64,000 bases of DNA from Paenibacillus sp. FSL H8-0079 (GTDB lineage Bacteria; Bacillota; Bacilli; Paenibacillales; Paenibacillaceae): the NCBI RefSeq assembly GCF_037991315.1, contig NZ_CP150300.1, forward strand, positions 3,224,001 through 3,288,000, written 5' to 3'. How positions within the stretch are numbered: the first letter of the stretch is position 1; each line of letters starts with the position of its first letter. Below are positions 16,475 through 24,540 of the stretch, in pieces. The translations under genes and the position numbers were made by a program. The notes beneath the pieces were generated by a model. The model did not search any database. It saw only the letters and a list, made by a program, of their open reading frames with translations, and had not been told where the DNA came from.

Positions 16475-17602
16475 ATGCGGTTCGAGCAATTACCGACACC
16501 ATGTTTTGTTGTTGACGAGGCGCTTATCGAGAAAAACCTGAAAATCCTGAACGGTGTTATGCAGCGTACAGGTGCCAAAATCGTGCTGGCTCAAAAAGCA
16601 TTCTCCATGACTGCGATGTATCCGCTGATTGGAGAATACCTGAGCGGTGCAACGGCGAGCGGTTTGTATGAAGCGCGTCTGGGCCATGAGGAAATGGGCA
16701 AAGAGAATCATGTCTTTGCTCCGGCATACCGCGCAGAAGAGATCGACGAGATTATCTCCATCTGCGATCACATTATTTTCAACTCATTTTCGCAGCTTGC
16801 GAAATTCAAGGATAAGGCGCTTCAAGCTGGCCGTAAGGTCGGGTTGCGCGTCAACCCTGAATGCTCTACCCAGGAAGGACACGAGATCTACGATCCGTGT
16901 TCTCCGGGTTCGCGTTTTGGCGCGAAACTGGAGGATTTCGATGCAGACCTGTTGGAAGGCGTCTCCGGATTACACTTCCACACGCTGTGTCAGCAAAACT
17001 CCGACGATCTGGAAACTACGCTGAATGCAGTGGTCGAGAAATTCGGACAATGGTTGCCGCAAATGGAATGGATCAACTTCGGCGGTGGACACCATATCAC
17101 ACGTGAAGATTATGATATTCCAAGGTTGGAAGCTTGCATCAAGCGTATGCAGAACGACTATGGCCTGGAAGTATATCTGGAGCCGGGAGAAGCTGTTGCG
17201 CTGAACGCGGGTTATCTCGTGACTTCGGTGCTGGACTTCCATAAAAATGGCATGGACATTGCCATTCTGGATACTTCAGCTACATGCCATATGCCGGATG
17301 TGCTGGAAATGCCATATCGCCCGCCGCTGATCGGTTCGGGAGAAGTGGGCGAGAAGGCGCATTTGTATCGCCTTGGTGGACAAACCTGTCTGTCCGGTGA
17401 CGTGATTGGGGATTATTCATTCGATCAGCCTTTGCAAGAAGGCGACCGTCTGGTATTCGAGGACATGGCGATCTACTCCATGGTAAAAACCAACACGTTC
17501 AACGGCATGCCGCTTCCAGCGATTGCTGTTAAACGAAAAGATGGCGATTGCGAAGTTGTTCGCGAATTCGGGTATCAGGATTTCAAAATGAGGCTGGCAT
17601 AA
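16475..17602 (+). CDS. nspC: Carboxynorspermidine decarboxylase
   Basis: PLP enzyme of the alanine racemase/group IV decarboxylase fold, 375 aa. It removes the carboxyl group from carboxy(nor)spermidine to give (nor)spermidine, the last step of the pathway. The PLP lysine is K41 in LAQKAFS. The glycine-rich phosphate loop GGGHH, the EPGEA motif and the C-terminal ATCHMPDVLEMPY segment are all present. The ATG at 16475 starts one base after the upstream stop; the frame is open 48 bp earlier only because it overlaps the dehydrogenase. A strong terminator follows, so the operon has two genes. Confidence 0.94.
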   Translation: MRFEQLPTPCFVVDEALIEKNLKILNGVMQRTGAKIVLAQKAFSMTAMYPLIGEYLSGATASGLYEARLGHEEMGKENHVFAPAYRAEEIDEIISICDHIIFNSFSQLAKFKDKALQAGRKVGLRVNPECSTQEGHEIYDPCSPGSRFGAKLEDFDADLLEGVSGLHFHTLCQQNSDDLETTLNAVVEKFGQWLPQMEWINFGGGHHITREDYDIPRLEACIKRMQNDYGLEVYLEPGEAVALNAGYLVTSVLDFHKNGMDIAILDTSATCHMPDVLEMPYRPPLIGSGEVGEKAHLYRLGGQTCLSGDVIGDYSFDQPLQEGDRLVFEDMAIYSMVKTNTFNGMPLPAIAVKRKDGDCEVVREFGYQDFKMRLA

Positions 17603-17654
17603 TTACTTCATTATATAGTAAGCATTAATATAGAATTGAAAATAAATACAAAGA

Positions 17655-17683
17655 AGGGAACCTGGAGACAGGTTCCCTTTTTA
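17655..17683 (+). terminator. Intrinsic terminator after nspC
   Basis: Perfect 10-bp stem AAGGGAACCT/AGGTTCCCTT with a GGAGAC loop and five T. Confidence 0.92.
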
Positions 17684-17788
17684 ACGTTAACTGATGTTTA
17701 ACGATTAGATTAGAAGATGTTTATCGGTGAGTTAGATGATGTCTAACCGTATCCGGGCTACTTGGCTTAGACTTCAGTTTCGGGTTGA

Positions 17789-18562
17789 TTAATTTTGTGG
17801 TTTAGAGGCTGCTCTCGCAGCGTACGGAAAAATGGGTTCTCTTAGTTCAAAGTCATACGTCAATCCATCCACAATGCCAACCACGCTCTCACTGTCATAC
17901 AACTCAAGCAAAAATCCAGCCATTTGTTCCGCCGTATGGAACTTCGGAACTCTGCCTTCATATTCAAACTCGTCTACATTAAAGGAATGTTTCGCAAATT
18001 CCGTTTCGGTTGCAGCCGGAACGAGAACTTTGGCTTGCATCGCTGCGTTCTTGCCTTTTAACTCTTGCGCAAGTCCTTCGGTAAAGGCACTTACATAGAA
18101 CTTGGTTGCGCAGTAGGTTACTGCATCGGCTACAATTGTATATCCTCCACCAGACGAGATATTAATGATCTGTGTGCCATCGACATCTGCATAATCACGT
18201 ACATACAGGGAAGAAAGAATCGTAAGAGCTTCTATATTAAGATGAAGCATCTGCTCAATCTTGGGCAGATGTTGTTCGCCAACGGAAGCGAAATTCCCGA
18301 ATCCTGCGTTGTTAATCCACGTCTCAATGGAATAAGCCTGGAGACTTTCATAGAATTCATGCACATTAGCGGCAATGGACAGATCTACTGTACGGATGAA
18401 AACATCCAGATCAGGATTGATTTCAGCTACTTTTGCTTTTAACTTGTCCAATTCATCGGTTCTGCGAGCTGCCAGGATCATATTTTTGCCACGAGCTGCA
18501 AAAGCTAAAGCCGCTTCATATCCAATGCCCGAACTGGCACCGGTAATCACTGTGTATTTCAT
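17789..18562 (-). CDS. Short-chain dehydrogenase/reductase (SDR)
   Basis: NAD(P)-dependent oxidoreductase, 257 aa. Motifs: TGASSGIG (nucleotide binding, residues 7-14), NNAG, catalytic Ser in NISSGGGYT and Y-x-x-x-K in YCATKFY. The start is the ATG at 18562 with AGGAGG 7 bp upstream; a longer start nine codons earlier lacks one. Divergent from a MerR regulator. Its promoter has the 19-bp spacer diagnostic of MerR activation, so the enzyme is probably induced by a reactive compound such as an aldehyde. The exact substrate cannot be told from sequence. Confidence 0.93.
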   Translation of the reverse strand: MKYTVITGASSGIGYEAALAFAARGKNMILAARRTDELDKLKAKVAEINPDLDVFIRTVDLSIAANVHEFYESLQAYSIETWINNAGFGNFASVGEQHLPKIEQMLHLNIEALTILSSLYVRDYADVDGTQIINISSGGGYTIVADAVTYCATKFYVSAFTEGLAQELKGKNAAMQAKVLVPAATETEFAKHSFNVDEFEYEGRVPKFHTAEQMAGFLLELYDSESVVGIVDGLTYDFELREPIFPYAARAASKPQN

Positions 18563-18616
18563 GGAAATTCCTCCTGGATCTGATTTCATTATTTATTGTG
18601 ATAAGACCACGAGTTG

Positions 18617-18647
18617 ATTATACTGATTAGAGCTTACTCTAAGTCAA
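18617..18647 (-). promoter_or_regulatory. MerR-type promoter of the SDR gene
   Basis: On the minus strand: -35 TTGACT, a 19-bp spacer, and a perfect -10 TATAAT. The inverted repeat TTAGAG-CTTA-CTCTAA (18627-18642) fills the spacer. Overlong spacer plus centred palindrome is the classic target of MerR activators, which untwist the DNA to align the two boxes. Confidence 0.8.
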
Positions 18648-18673
18648 GCGGGAAAATGGAGAGGAGGTTAACC

Positions 18674-19030
18674 ATGCATACCATTGGTGAAGTGGCAGAA
18701 TTGCTTCATATTAGTGCACATACGTTGCGTTATTATGAGAAGGAACAGATTGTGATTCCTCTCCGGGATGCCAGTGGAGACAGGCGATACAACGAATCAC
18801 ACCTGAAATGGCTGCAATTTGTGATCAAATTAAAAGAGACTCAAATGCCCATTGCTATTATTAAGAAGTATGCATCCTTGTTTCAGGAAGGAGAGCATAC
18901 GGCGGCAGATCGTTTGAAGCTGCTGGAGGAGCATAAAGAGTCGATCCAAAAACAGATGCACATCCTTAACACAGCCGATGAGATGCTTGAGCATAAAATT
19001 TCGTCGTATCGAACGCTCATTGGACAATGA
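18674..19030 (+). CDS. MerR-family regulator of the divergent SDR
   Basis: 118 aa. The winged HTH MHTIGEVAELLHISAHTLRYY occupies the N terminus and a dimerisation coiled coil the rest (about residues 80-112). There are no metal-binding cysteines, which fits the aldehyde/electrophile branch (AdhR/YraB-like) rather than metal sensors, though a cysteine sensor is also absent. The ATG at 18674 has GAGAGGAGG 7 bp upstream. It shares its promoter region with the SDR, whose 19-bp-spacer promoter it should activate. Confidence 0.9.
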   Translation: MHTIGEVAELLHISAHTLRYYEKEQIVIPLRDASGDRRYNESHLKWLQFVIKLKETQMPIAIIKKYASLFQEGEHTAADRLKLLEEHKESIQKQMHILNTADEMLEHKISSYRTLIGQ

Positions 19031-19130
19031 AGTAACTTGAAGTAACACACACAAATGACGATCTATTGCCAAAACAGTGATTTTTATTATAGACTGTTTT
19101 TTATCGGTTGTTCATCAAGGGGGAAATGGA

Positions 19131-20003
19131 ATGCATCAAAACAGAAAACAAAAGTCAAACAAGTTAAAGATCCTCTCCAAAGTATTATTGATTATCATTG
19201 GGGGATTTATAACGGCATATGGCCTCGAAGCCATATTGATCCCGAATAATGTCTCAGATGGTGGTGTCACAGGTCTGAGTATCGTAGGATCCCAGCTGTT
19301 TGGATTACCACTGGGGATGCTCATCGGGATTATTAACATTCCATTTGTGTGGCTCGGATACAAGCAAATCGGTAAAAGCTTCGCGTTATATTCGATCATC
19401 GGTATTGCTTCACTGGCAATCAGCACCAGTCTGATGCACCATGTACCAACTATCATTCAAGGCGATACCTTGCTCGTTACGGTTGTCGGCGGGATAATCA
19501 TCGGTTTCGGTATGGGACTTGCACTACGTAATGGCGGGGCATTAGATGGAATAGATATGCTGGCTGTACTTCTTTCGCGAAAAGTACCTTTTGGAACCAG
19601 TGATCTCATCCTGTTCCTCAACATGTTTGTCTTTATTGTCGTTTCTACCGTATTCGGTCTACAAGGAGCGATCTTGTCAGGACTTGCGTATTTTATTGCT
19701 TCTAAAGTAATACATATTGTTGAAGAGGGCTTGAGCGGCTCCAAAACGTTTAAAATTATTACGAATCAACCAGAAATTATGGTTGAAACCATTCGTGACC
19801 GACTAGGTCGTGGAGCAACGTATACCGAGGCTTACGGTGGTTACTCGAATGAGCAATTCAAGGAAATTACTTGTGTCATCAACCGGATGGAAGAGAGTAA
19901 AATTAAAGATATCATTCACGAAATTGACCCGACTGCTTTTGTAGTTGTATACGATGTAGCTGAAGTGAGAGGCGGCAATTTCAAAAAGAAAGATATTCAC
20001 TAA
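19131..20003 (+). CDS. YitT-family membrane protein
   Basis: 290 aa. About five to six TM helices (DUF161 repeats: LLIIIGGFITAYGLEAILIPN, GGVTGLS), then a cytoplasmic C-terminal DUF2179 domain from about residue 205 (TYTEAYGGYSNEQFKEITCVI). The start is the ATG at 19131 with AAGGGGG about 8 bp upstream; the frame is open earlier without support. Family function is not settled; several copies are common in Firmicutes. It ends in a strong terminator and appears monocistronic. Confidence 0.9.
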   Translation: MHQNRKQKSNKLKILSKVLLIIIGGFITAYGLEAILIPNNVSDGGVTGLSIVGSQLFGLPLGMLIGIINIPFVWLGYKQIGKSFALYSIIGIASLAISTSLMHHVPTIIQGDTLLVTVVGGIIIGFGMGLALRNGGALDGIDMLAVLLSRKVPFGTSDLILFLNMFVFIVVSTVFGLQGAILSGLAYFIASKVIHIVEEGLSGSKTFKIITNQPEIMVETIRDRLGRGATYTEAYGGYSNEQFKEITCVINRMEESKIKDIIHEIDPTAFVVVYDVAEVRGGNFKKKDIH

Positions 20004-20041
20004 TGCTGAAAAGAAAAACATAATTAATATAAACTTACTTG

Positions 20042-20072
20042 GTCAACCAGTAACTACTGGTTGGCTTTTTTT
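20042..20072 (+). terminator. Intrinsic terminator after the YitT gene
   Basis: Stem GTCAACCAGT/ACTGGTTGGC (one T.G) with a 4-nt loop, followed by seven T. Confidence 0.92.
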
Positions 20073-20147
20073 GTCTGTTGATAGCGCAACTTCAAGGAGT
20101 AACAGACGGATTCACGCGAACATGAATGCAGAAGAGGAGAATTTTTT

Positions 20148-20489
20148 ATGGCATGGTTATTTCTTATTCTTGGAGGAATCTTAGAGGTAGGTTGGGCATT
20201 AGGTTTGTCGTTCTCCGATGGTTTCTCAAAAATTGAAATCGTAATCCCCACGGTGATCTTAATGATTGGCAGCTTCTATTTTTTTGCAAAATCCACTAAA
20301 GTGCTTCCTGTATCAACCGCATATGCGGTGTTTACCGGACTTGGTTCATTTGGAACCGCAATTGTGGGAATGATTTTTTTGGGGGATTCCGTAAGTGCAC
20401 TCAAAATCGTGCTGGTCATGATATTAATTAGCTGCATTATCGGTCTGAAATTTGTATCCAATGAACCTAAACCAAAGGCAGGTGTATAG
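20148..20489 (+). CDS. SMR efflux protein, subunit 1 (Gdx/SugE-like)
   Basis: Small multidrug resistance protein with four TM helices, 113 aa. The essential Glu13 lies in LEVGWALGL, with W16 as in Gdx/SugE guanidinium exporters. TAYAVFTGLGSFG (TM3) is the family signature. AGAGGAG lies 8 bp before the ATG. The second SMR gene starts 3 bp after its stop, so the two probably form a heterodimer like YkkCD or YvdRS. A guanidine riboswitch (ykkC motif) is not visible upstream. Confidence 0.93.
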   Translation: MAWLFLILGGILEVGWALGLSFSDGFSKIEIVIPTVILMIGSFYFFAKSTKVLPVSTAYAVFTGLGSFGTAIVGMIFLGDSVSALKIVLVMILISCIIGLKFVSNEPKPKAGV

Positions 20490-20491
20490 AT

Positions 20492-20806
20492 ATGAGTTGG
20501 TTTTTCTTGATATTAGCTGGTTTATTTGAAGTCGGTGGTGTAATATTCCTGAAACTTTCAGATGGATTTACCAAATTGAAAAATACATTTACGTTCGCTC
20601 TGTTTTTGGGATTAAGTTTCATTTTCCTTTCCCTGTCGTTGAGAGAGATTCCAATCAGCATTGGTTACGGAATCTGGACAGGTATTGGTGCATCGGGCAG
20701 TGTATTATTAGGGATGTATGTTTTCAAAGAGCCCAAAAACGCAAAGAAATTAGCGATCGTTAGTGGGATTATCGTCAGTATTGTGGGATTGAAACTGGTC
20801 TCTTAA
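20492..20806 (+). CDS. SMR efflux protein, subunit 2
   Basis: 104 aa with four TM helices. Glu13 is kept (LFEVGGVIFL), but the Trp three residues later in the partner is Gly here, as expected for the diverged half of a paired SMR transporter. GYGIWTGIGASGS is the TM3 signature. It is coupled to the preceding SMR gene. Confidence 0.93.
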   Translation: MSWFFLILAGLFEVGGVIFLKLSDGFTKLKNTFTFALFLGLSFIFLSLSLREIPISIGYGIWTGIGASGSVLLGMYVFKEPKNAKKLAIVSGIIVSIVGLKLVS

Positions 20807-20907
20807 CCCATATCTGTACTTCATGCATAAGGCTAGCTCACTTATGGAAAACTTCTGTAGTGCGAGTTAAATTGCATGACTTCATGTATGTATGGGAGGT
20901 AAGCCTA

Positions 20908-21102
20908 GTGACAAATCAAGATCCGCAAGAGCTTTTGAAGCAAAAGCACGAGCTGGATGAGCAAAAAAGACAGTTCACCAATTTTTCCCGAAATATTTCT
21001 GGTCATGGCGAGGTTGAAGCTGGCCAAGAGTTCAGTGTTGACCGAGTGCCGGATGACCAAAACCGGATGAAATCGGTTGAGAACAAACGCGGCGGAGTCT
21101 AA
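20908..21102 (+). CDS. Small hydrophilic protein of unknown function
   Basis: 64 aa, highly charged with no cysteine, no signal peptide and no membrane segment. The N half is Gln/Lys/Glu rich and probably helical; the C half contains SGHGEVEAGQEFSVDRVPDD. I do not recognise a family. The start is a GTG with GGGAGG about 8 bp upstream; the frame is open 48 bp earlier without a binding site. It is followed directly by a strong terminator and sits alone, so it seems to be a real small gene. Confidence 0.75.
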   Translation: MTNQDPQELLKQKHELDEQKRQFTNFSRNISGHGEVEAGQEFSVDRVPDDQNRMKSVENKRGGV

Positions 21103-21115
21103 AAAGGTAGAACGT

Positions 21116-21144
21116 AAGCCGATCCTTTCATGGATCGGCTTTTT
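21116..21144 (+). terminator. Intrinsic terminator after the small protein gene
   Basis: Perfect 10-bp stem AAGCCGATCC/GGATCGGCTT with a 6-nt loop and five T. Confidence 0.92.
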
Positions 21145-21186
21145 CGTGCGTAGCATTTTATCGAATAGGAAGATATATGTTGTAGT

Positions 21187-21201
21187 TGAGAATGATTATC
21201 G
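21187..21201. promoter_or_regulatory. Fur box upstream of the AraC-lipoprotein gene
   Basis: TGAGAAT-G-ATTATCG matches the Bacillus 7-1-7 Fur box (TGATAAT-N-ATTATCA) at all but two positions. It lies about 80 bp before the start codon, so iron repression of the regulator is likely. Confidence 0.65.
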
Positions 21202-21282
21202 ATAGAATGGAGAAAAGTGAAAATATCCGCTGATTTGCTGATTTTTTGCTAACTTAATGGGTTGTGGAAGGTGAAGGAAGAG

Positions 21283-23253
21283 ATGCACGTAGAAGAGCAT
21301 GTGAAGTTATGGAATTTGGCCTCAATTAAAATATGGGATGTGCGTCACGTCGTCGTGCGCGCTGGCGACCCCATCCATGCCTATCGATTTCCAATTAGCG
21401 GTTTTATATATACAGTTCGCGGCAATGCAACGATTACGCTGGATGACACGATGTACGCGATCGATCAGATGCAAGTCTTACATGGAGGCAAGGGGGTATG
21501 GATGAATATCTCCCTGAACGAGGATTCATTCGAATTTTATTTGATGTTTTATCGGGCTAATTTGTCTTTATCCAATACTCGTGAGAATCAAGCTCTGCTC
21601 AGGCAACATGTCCCGTTTCATGTGCAATATGCTTTTGCCCCAAGCTATCCCATTGACTTATATGATAAAGTCCAAAGAATAGAGCAACATTGGGAACGGA
21701 CGGATGCGTTCTCGAAATTTCAGGTGAAGACGTTATTTTATCAATTTATTAATGAATTAATGAGGCAGTTAAGTGAACAAGGGATTGAGACTGCCAAACC
21801 CGATCTGGTAGCTCAAGCCGTTCGTTATCTTCACGAGAACTACATGTTGCCCGTTATGGTCGATCCGCTCGCAGAACTTCTGGATTGCAGTGCAGGGCAT
21901 CTGTCGAGAACGTTCAAGAAAGAGACAGGCAGCAGTCTGATTACCTATTTAACTCGGATACGGATGTACAAAGCCAAGGAGCTGCTGTTGCACACAGATG
22001 CATCTCTTCAGAAAATTGCCGAGGCAATCGGCATTCCAGATGTGATCTATTTTAATCGTTTATTTAAAAAGCATGTTGGCCTTTCACCAGGTCGTTTCAA
22101 ACAAAAATGTATCGCCCTGCCAACCGGTCAGAATAATGCTATCCGAGAATCAGAATTGTCCATTGTCAGTCCCATGCATCGCGGTTATGATCCTATTGAT
22201 GATGATAATTATTATCAATACAAACCCAAAGGAGAATCACTTACATCTATGAGATCGAGAAAACCCGTTGCATTGCTTTTGATGCTCAGCCTTACATTAT
22301 TAATATCAGCCTGTTCCCCTTCTCAGGGCAGTTCAGCAACAAGCAGTAATGGATCAAGCGGTAACAATGCTCCAACCACCGAAGTCGCGCAATCCACCGA
22401 ATCAGCAGTACAGGAACGTGTTGTTAAACATCCTTGGGGAGAAACGGTCATCAAAGGTGATCCTCAGCATATTATTTCGTTGTTCCCGGCTGCAACGGAC
22501 TATTTGTTAGCACTCGGTATTGTACCCCAGGCAGCATCCAGTAATGAGGAGGGAAGTGATCAGTTTCCTACCTACCTGTCCGATCAACTACAAGGAAAAG
22601 AAAATCTGGGCTGGCAGGTTGATCCCAATTATGAAAGCATACTGGCGGCAGAGCCAGACCTGATTATCGGTCAGGATTTCATGAGTGATGCCTATGACAG
22701 CCTCAGCAAAATTGCGCCTACCTTGCTGGCAGAGAAGCTGCAGGACGAGCAAGGTATTATTCGTATGAAGACCAGCCTGTTACATATGGGAGATATGTTA
22801 GGGAAGACGGATCAGGCCAAACAGGTCATTGAAGAATACGAGAAGAAGGCTGCAGAAGCCCGCGAGAAAATCAAGCAATCCATCGGAGACGAGACCGTAA
22901 TGTTCCTGCGTTTATCCGATAAAGAAGTGCGTTATTACAGTAAAAGAAACTATGAGGTTCTGTACGACGATCTCGGCCTGACATCTCCTGTATCCATACC
23001 TGACCCGACAGATTCAATGAAAGTAATCTCCATGGAGTCGTTACCATCGATTAATCCGGATCATATTTTCCTGTTGTCATCAGACGAGAATGAAACGACA
23101 GAATTGCAAAAAACAGCAGTGTGGAAGAGCCTGAATGCTGTTAAAAACAACAATGTCTACATCGTTGACTACGGCTTGTGGTTCCAAGGCCCCGGAGGAC
23201 CTATCGGACAGACCAAGATTATTGACGAAGCGGTAAATTTCCTTACCCAATAA
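21283..23253 (+). CDS. AraC regulator fused to a siderophore-binding lipoprotein
   Basis: A single open frame of 656 aa. Residues 1-290 are an AraC-type regulator: an N-terminal cupin-like sensor, then two HTH motifs ending VIYFNRLFKKHVGLSPGRF. After a 30-residue linker comes a complete lipoprotein signal (MRSRKPVALLLMLSLTLL, then ISAC with the lipobox Cys at residue 344), a Ser/Asn-rich spacer, and a Peripla_BP_2 domain of the iron-siderophore type to the end. Bacillus Btr also joins AraC and Peripla_BP_2, but its binding domain is cytoplasmic and has no signal. Here an internal promoter and a perfect Fur box lie inside the frame before the lipoprotein, so the second half (from about 22249, 334 aa) may also be made alone. 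The start codon is uncertain (GTG 21271 and TTG 21262 are alternatives). Confidence 0.85.
   Translation: MHVEEHVKLWNLASIKIWDVRHVVVRAGDPIHAYRFPISGFIYTVRGNATITLDDTMYAIDQMQVLHGGKGVWMNISLNEDSFEFYLMFYRANLSLSNTRENQALLRQHVPFHVQYAFAPSYPIDLYDKVQRIEQHWERTDAFSKFQVKTLFYQFINELMRQLSEQGIETAKPDLVAQAVRYLHENYMLPVMVDPLAELLDCSAGHLSRTFKKETGSSLITYLTRIRMYKAKELLLHTDASLQKIAEAIGIPDVIYFNRLFKKHVGLSPGRFKQKCIALPTGQNNAIRESELSIVSPMHRGYDPIDDDNYYQYKPKGESLTSMRSRKPVALLLMLSLTLLISACSPSQGSSATSSNGSSGNNAPTTEVAQSTESAVQERVVKHPWGETVIKGDPQHIISLFPAATDYLLALGIVPQAASSNEEGSDQFPTYLSDQLQGKENLGWQVDPNYESILAAEPDLIIGQDFMSDAYDSLSKIAPTLLAEKLQDEQGIIRMKTSLLHMGDMLGKTDQAKQVIEEYEKKAAEAREKIKQSIGDETVMFLRLSDKEVRYYSKRNYEVLYDDLGLTSPVSIPDPTDSMKVISMESLPSINPDHIFLLSSDENETTELQKTAVWKSLNAVKNNNVYIVDYGLWFQGPGGPIGQTKIIDEAVNFLTQ
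22163..22217 (+). promoter_or_regulatory. Internal promoter with perfect Fur box
   Basis: -35 TTGTCA (22163-22168), exact 17-bp spacer, -10 TATGAT (22186-22191). Then TGATAAT-T-ATTATCA at 22203-22217, a 15/15 match to the 7-1-7 Fur box, covering the start of transcription. AAAGGAG (22228-22234) and an ATG at 22249 open the lipoprotein signal peptide. All of this is inside the AraC-lipoprotein frame. Confidence 0.7.
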
Positions 23254-23284
23254 ATAAGGAAACGAGACAGGAGGATTAACACAT

Positions 23285-23875
23285 ATGGAAACGTCCGTCG
23301 TGGAGAAGTTCATTCGTGAACGAAGAACTATTCGTCAGTTCAATGGCAAACCGCTGGCGAAAGAAACGATCATGCACTTGCTCGAAGCTGCTGTGTGGGC
23401 ACCCGTGCATTCCCGTAAAGAGCCTTGGCGCTTCATTTTATTTGTAGAAGAAGGTCGGAAGCAATTTGCTGATGCCGTACTGCATACGTTCTCCAAGGGT
23501 GAGCGAGAGCGCTGGGGAGAGAAGCTGCAAAAAGACTATTGTGAGTCCATCCAAGCTCATCTGCTTGTTGTGATCGAGGCCGATCCGAGACAACGGGTGT
23601 GGGAAGATGCTGTGGGCGCAAGTGCTGCACTTATTCAGAATATACAACTTCTGGCATGGGAGCAGGATATCGGCGTTGTGTGGAAGACAAATGAATATAA
23701 TTTCGATCCTGATTTCTACTCCAAGACCGGTGTGAGACCAGGGGAGAGAATTGTTGGCACACTTCATCTGGGGTACTTTGATCTGGATAAGATTCCCAAG
23801 CCTCGTCCTCGTACTCCAGTAGAAGAGTTATTGACCTGTGTCTCGGTGGCAGGAGAAGACGCGCAACAGCATTAG
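23285..23875 (+). CDS. Nitroreductase-family flavoprotein
   Basis: FMN-dependent oxidoreductase of about 196 aa (nitroreductase fold). The N-terminal FMN-phosphate motif RERRTIRQFNGKPL and the A-P-x-H-S/R-x-x-P-W-R-F segment (AAVWAPVHSRKEPWRF) are present; the middle DAVGASAALIQNIQLLAWEQ helix is typical. ACAGGAGG lies 8 bp before the ATG. It starts 31 bp after the siderophore lipoprotein, so it may share that Fur-controlled transcript; a role in reducing ferric siderophores or quinones is possible but not shown. Confidence 0.92.
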   Translation: METSVVEKFIRERRTIRQFNGKPLAKETIMHLLEAAVWAPVHSRKEPWRFILFVEEGRKQFADAVLHTFSKGERERWGEKLQKDYCESIQAHLLVVIEADPRQRVWEDAVGASAALIQNIQLLAWEQDIGVVWKTNEYNFDPDFYSKTGVRPGERIVGTLHLGYFDLDKIPKPRPRTPVEELLTCVSVAGEDAQQH

Positions 23876-23929
23876 TTGTCATTAGTAGCGTACTATCAGA
23901 TGTTCAAAATTCTTAAAATATTTCTCACC

Positions 23930-23955
23930 AAGCCGCTAAATTAGCGGCTTTTTTG
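23930..23955 (+). terminator. Intrinsic terminator after the nitroreductase gene
   Basis: Stem AAGCCGCT/AGCGGCTT with an AAATT loop and a T-run; one of the recurring terminators with this core. Confidence 0.92.
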
Positions 23956-23980
23956 GCGATCTTTGAATTTGAAGTAACAG

Positions 23981-24388
23981 TCAGGCTTTCATTTTGTTCC
24001 AATGTCCCGGATTGGTATCATCTGGGACGATTAAGTTAATAATATCTTGATAATGGTCTGCTTTATTGATCATATATTGTACTCTTTGTTGGGCTTCTTC
24101 CAACTGAGCAAGGGCGGCTTCCTTCTGCCGTAAAATGATCTCATAACGCGCTTGTATGGTGGAGTTGCCCTCCAGGCAGAGATCCACATATGCTTTAATA
24201 TTTTCAACAGACATACCGCATTGTTTCAGATATTTTACCCCCGTAAGCCAGTTTACGGATTCTTCGTCAAAAAGACGGTTGTTGTTTTTGTCGCGTTGCA
24301 GATTTGGAACGAGTCCTTTATCCGTATAGAAACGAACCGTATGTTCGGACAGATCGAGCAGTTTGGCGACTTGTTTGACATTATACAT
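23981..24388 (-). CDS. MerR-family regulator of the divergent aldo-keto reductase
   Basis: 135 aa. N-terminal winged HTH (YNVKQVAKLLDLSEHTVRFYTDKGLVPN), then a long coiled coil (about 75-115). There are two cysteines, one in the CGMSVENIKAYV segment and one in VDLCLEG; the position around 52-60 matches the conserved Cys of AdhR-like thiol sensors in the aldehyde branch. It is divergent from the aldo-keto reductase, whose promoter carries a perfect 8-1-8 palindrome in a 19-bp spacer. Likely an activator responding to electrophiles. Confidence 0.92.
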   Translation of the reverse strand: MYNVKQVAKLLDLSEHTVRFYTDKGLVPNLQRDKNNNRLFDEESVNWLTGVKYLKQCGMSVENIKAYVDLCLEGNSTIQARYEIILRQKEAALAQLEEAQQRVQYMINKADHYQDIINLIVPDDTNPGHWNKMKA

Positions 24389-24441
24389 GACGAAACTCCT
24401 TATGTTTTCAAGTATGAAATAAAAAAATGATAGAAAAAAGA

Positions 24442-24472
24442 TTGACTTCGAGTTACTCGAAGGTGATAGCCT
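24442..24472 (+). promoter_or_regulatory. MerR-type promoter of the aldo-keto reductase gene
   Basis: -35 TTGACT (24442-24447), 19-bp spacer, -10 TAGCCT (weak). The perfect palindrome CTTCGAGT-T-ACTCGAAG (24446-24462) starts within the -35 box and fills the spacer. The weak -10 and long spacer imply that activation by the divergent MerR protein is needed. Confidence 0.75.
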
Positions 24473-24540
24473 AAGTATAGTTTAAGGTTATTAGACTGTA
24501 AATCTCAAGAAAAAATATAACTAACAAGGAGTGTCACTCG

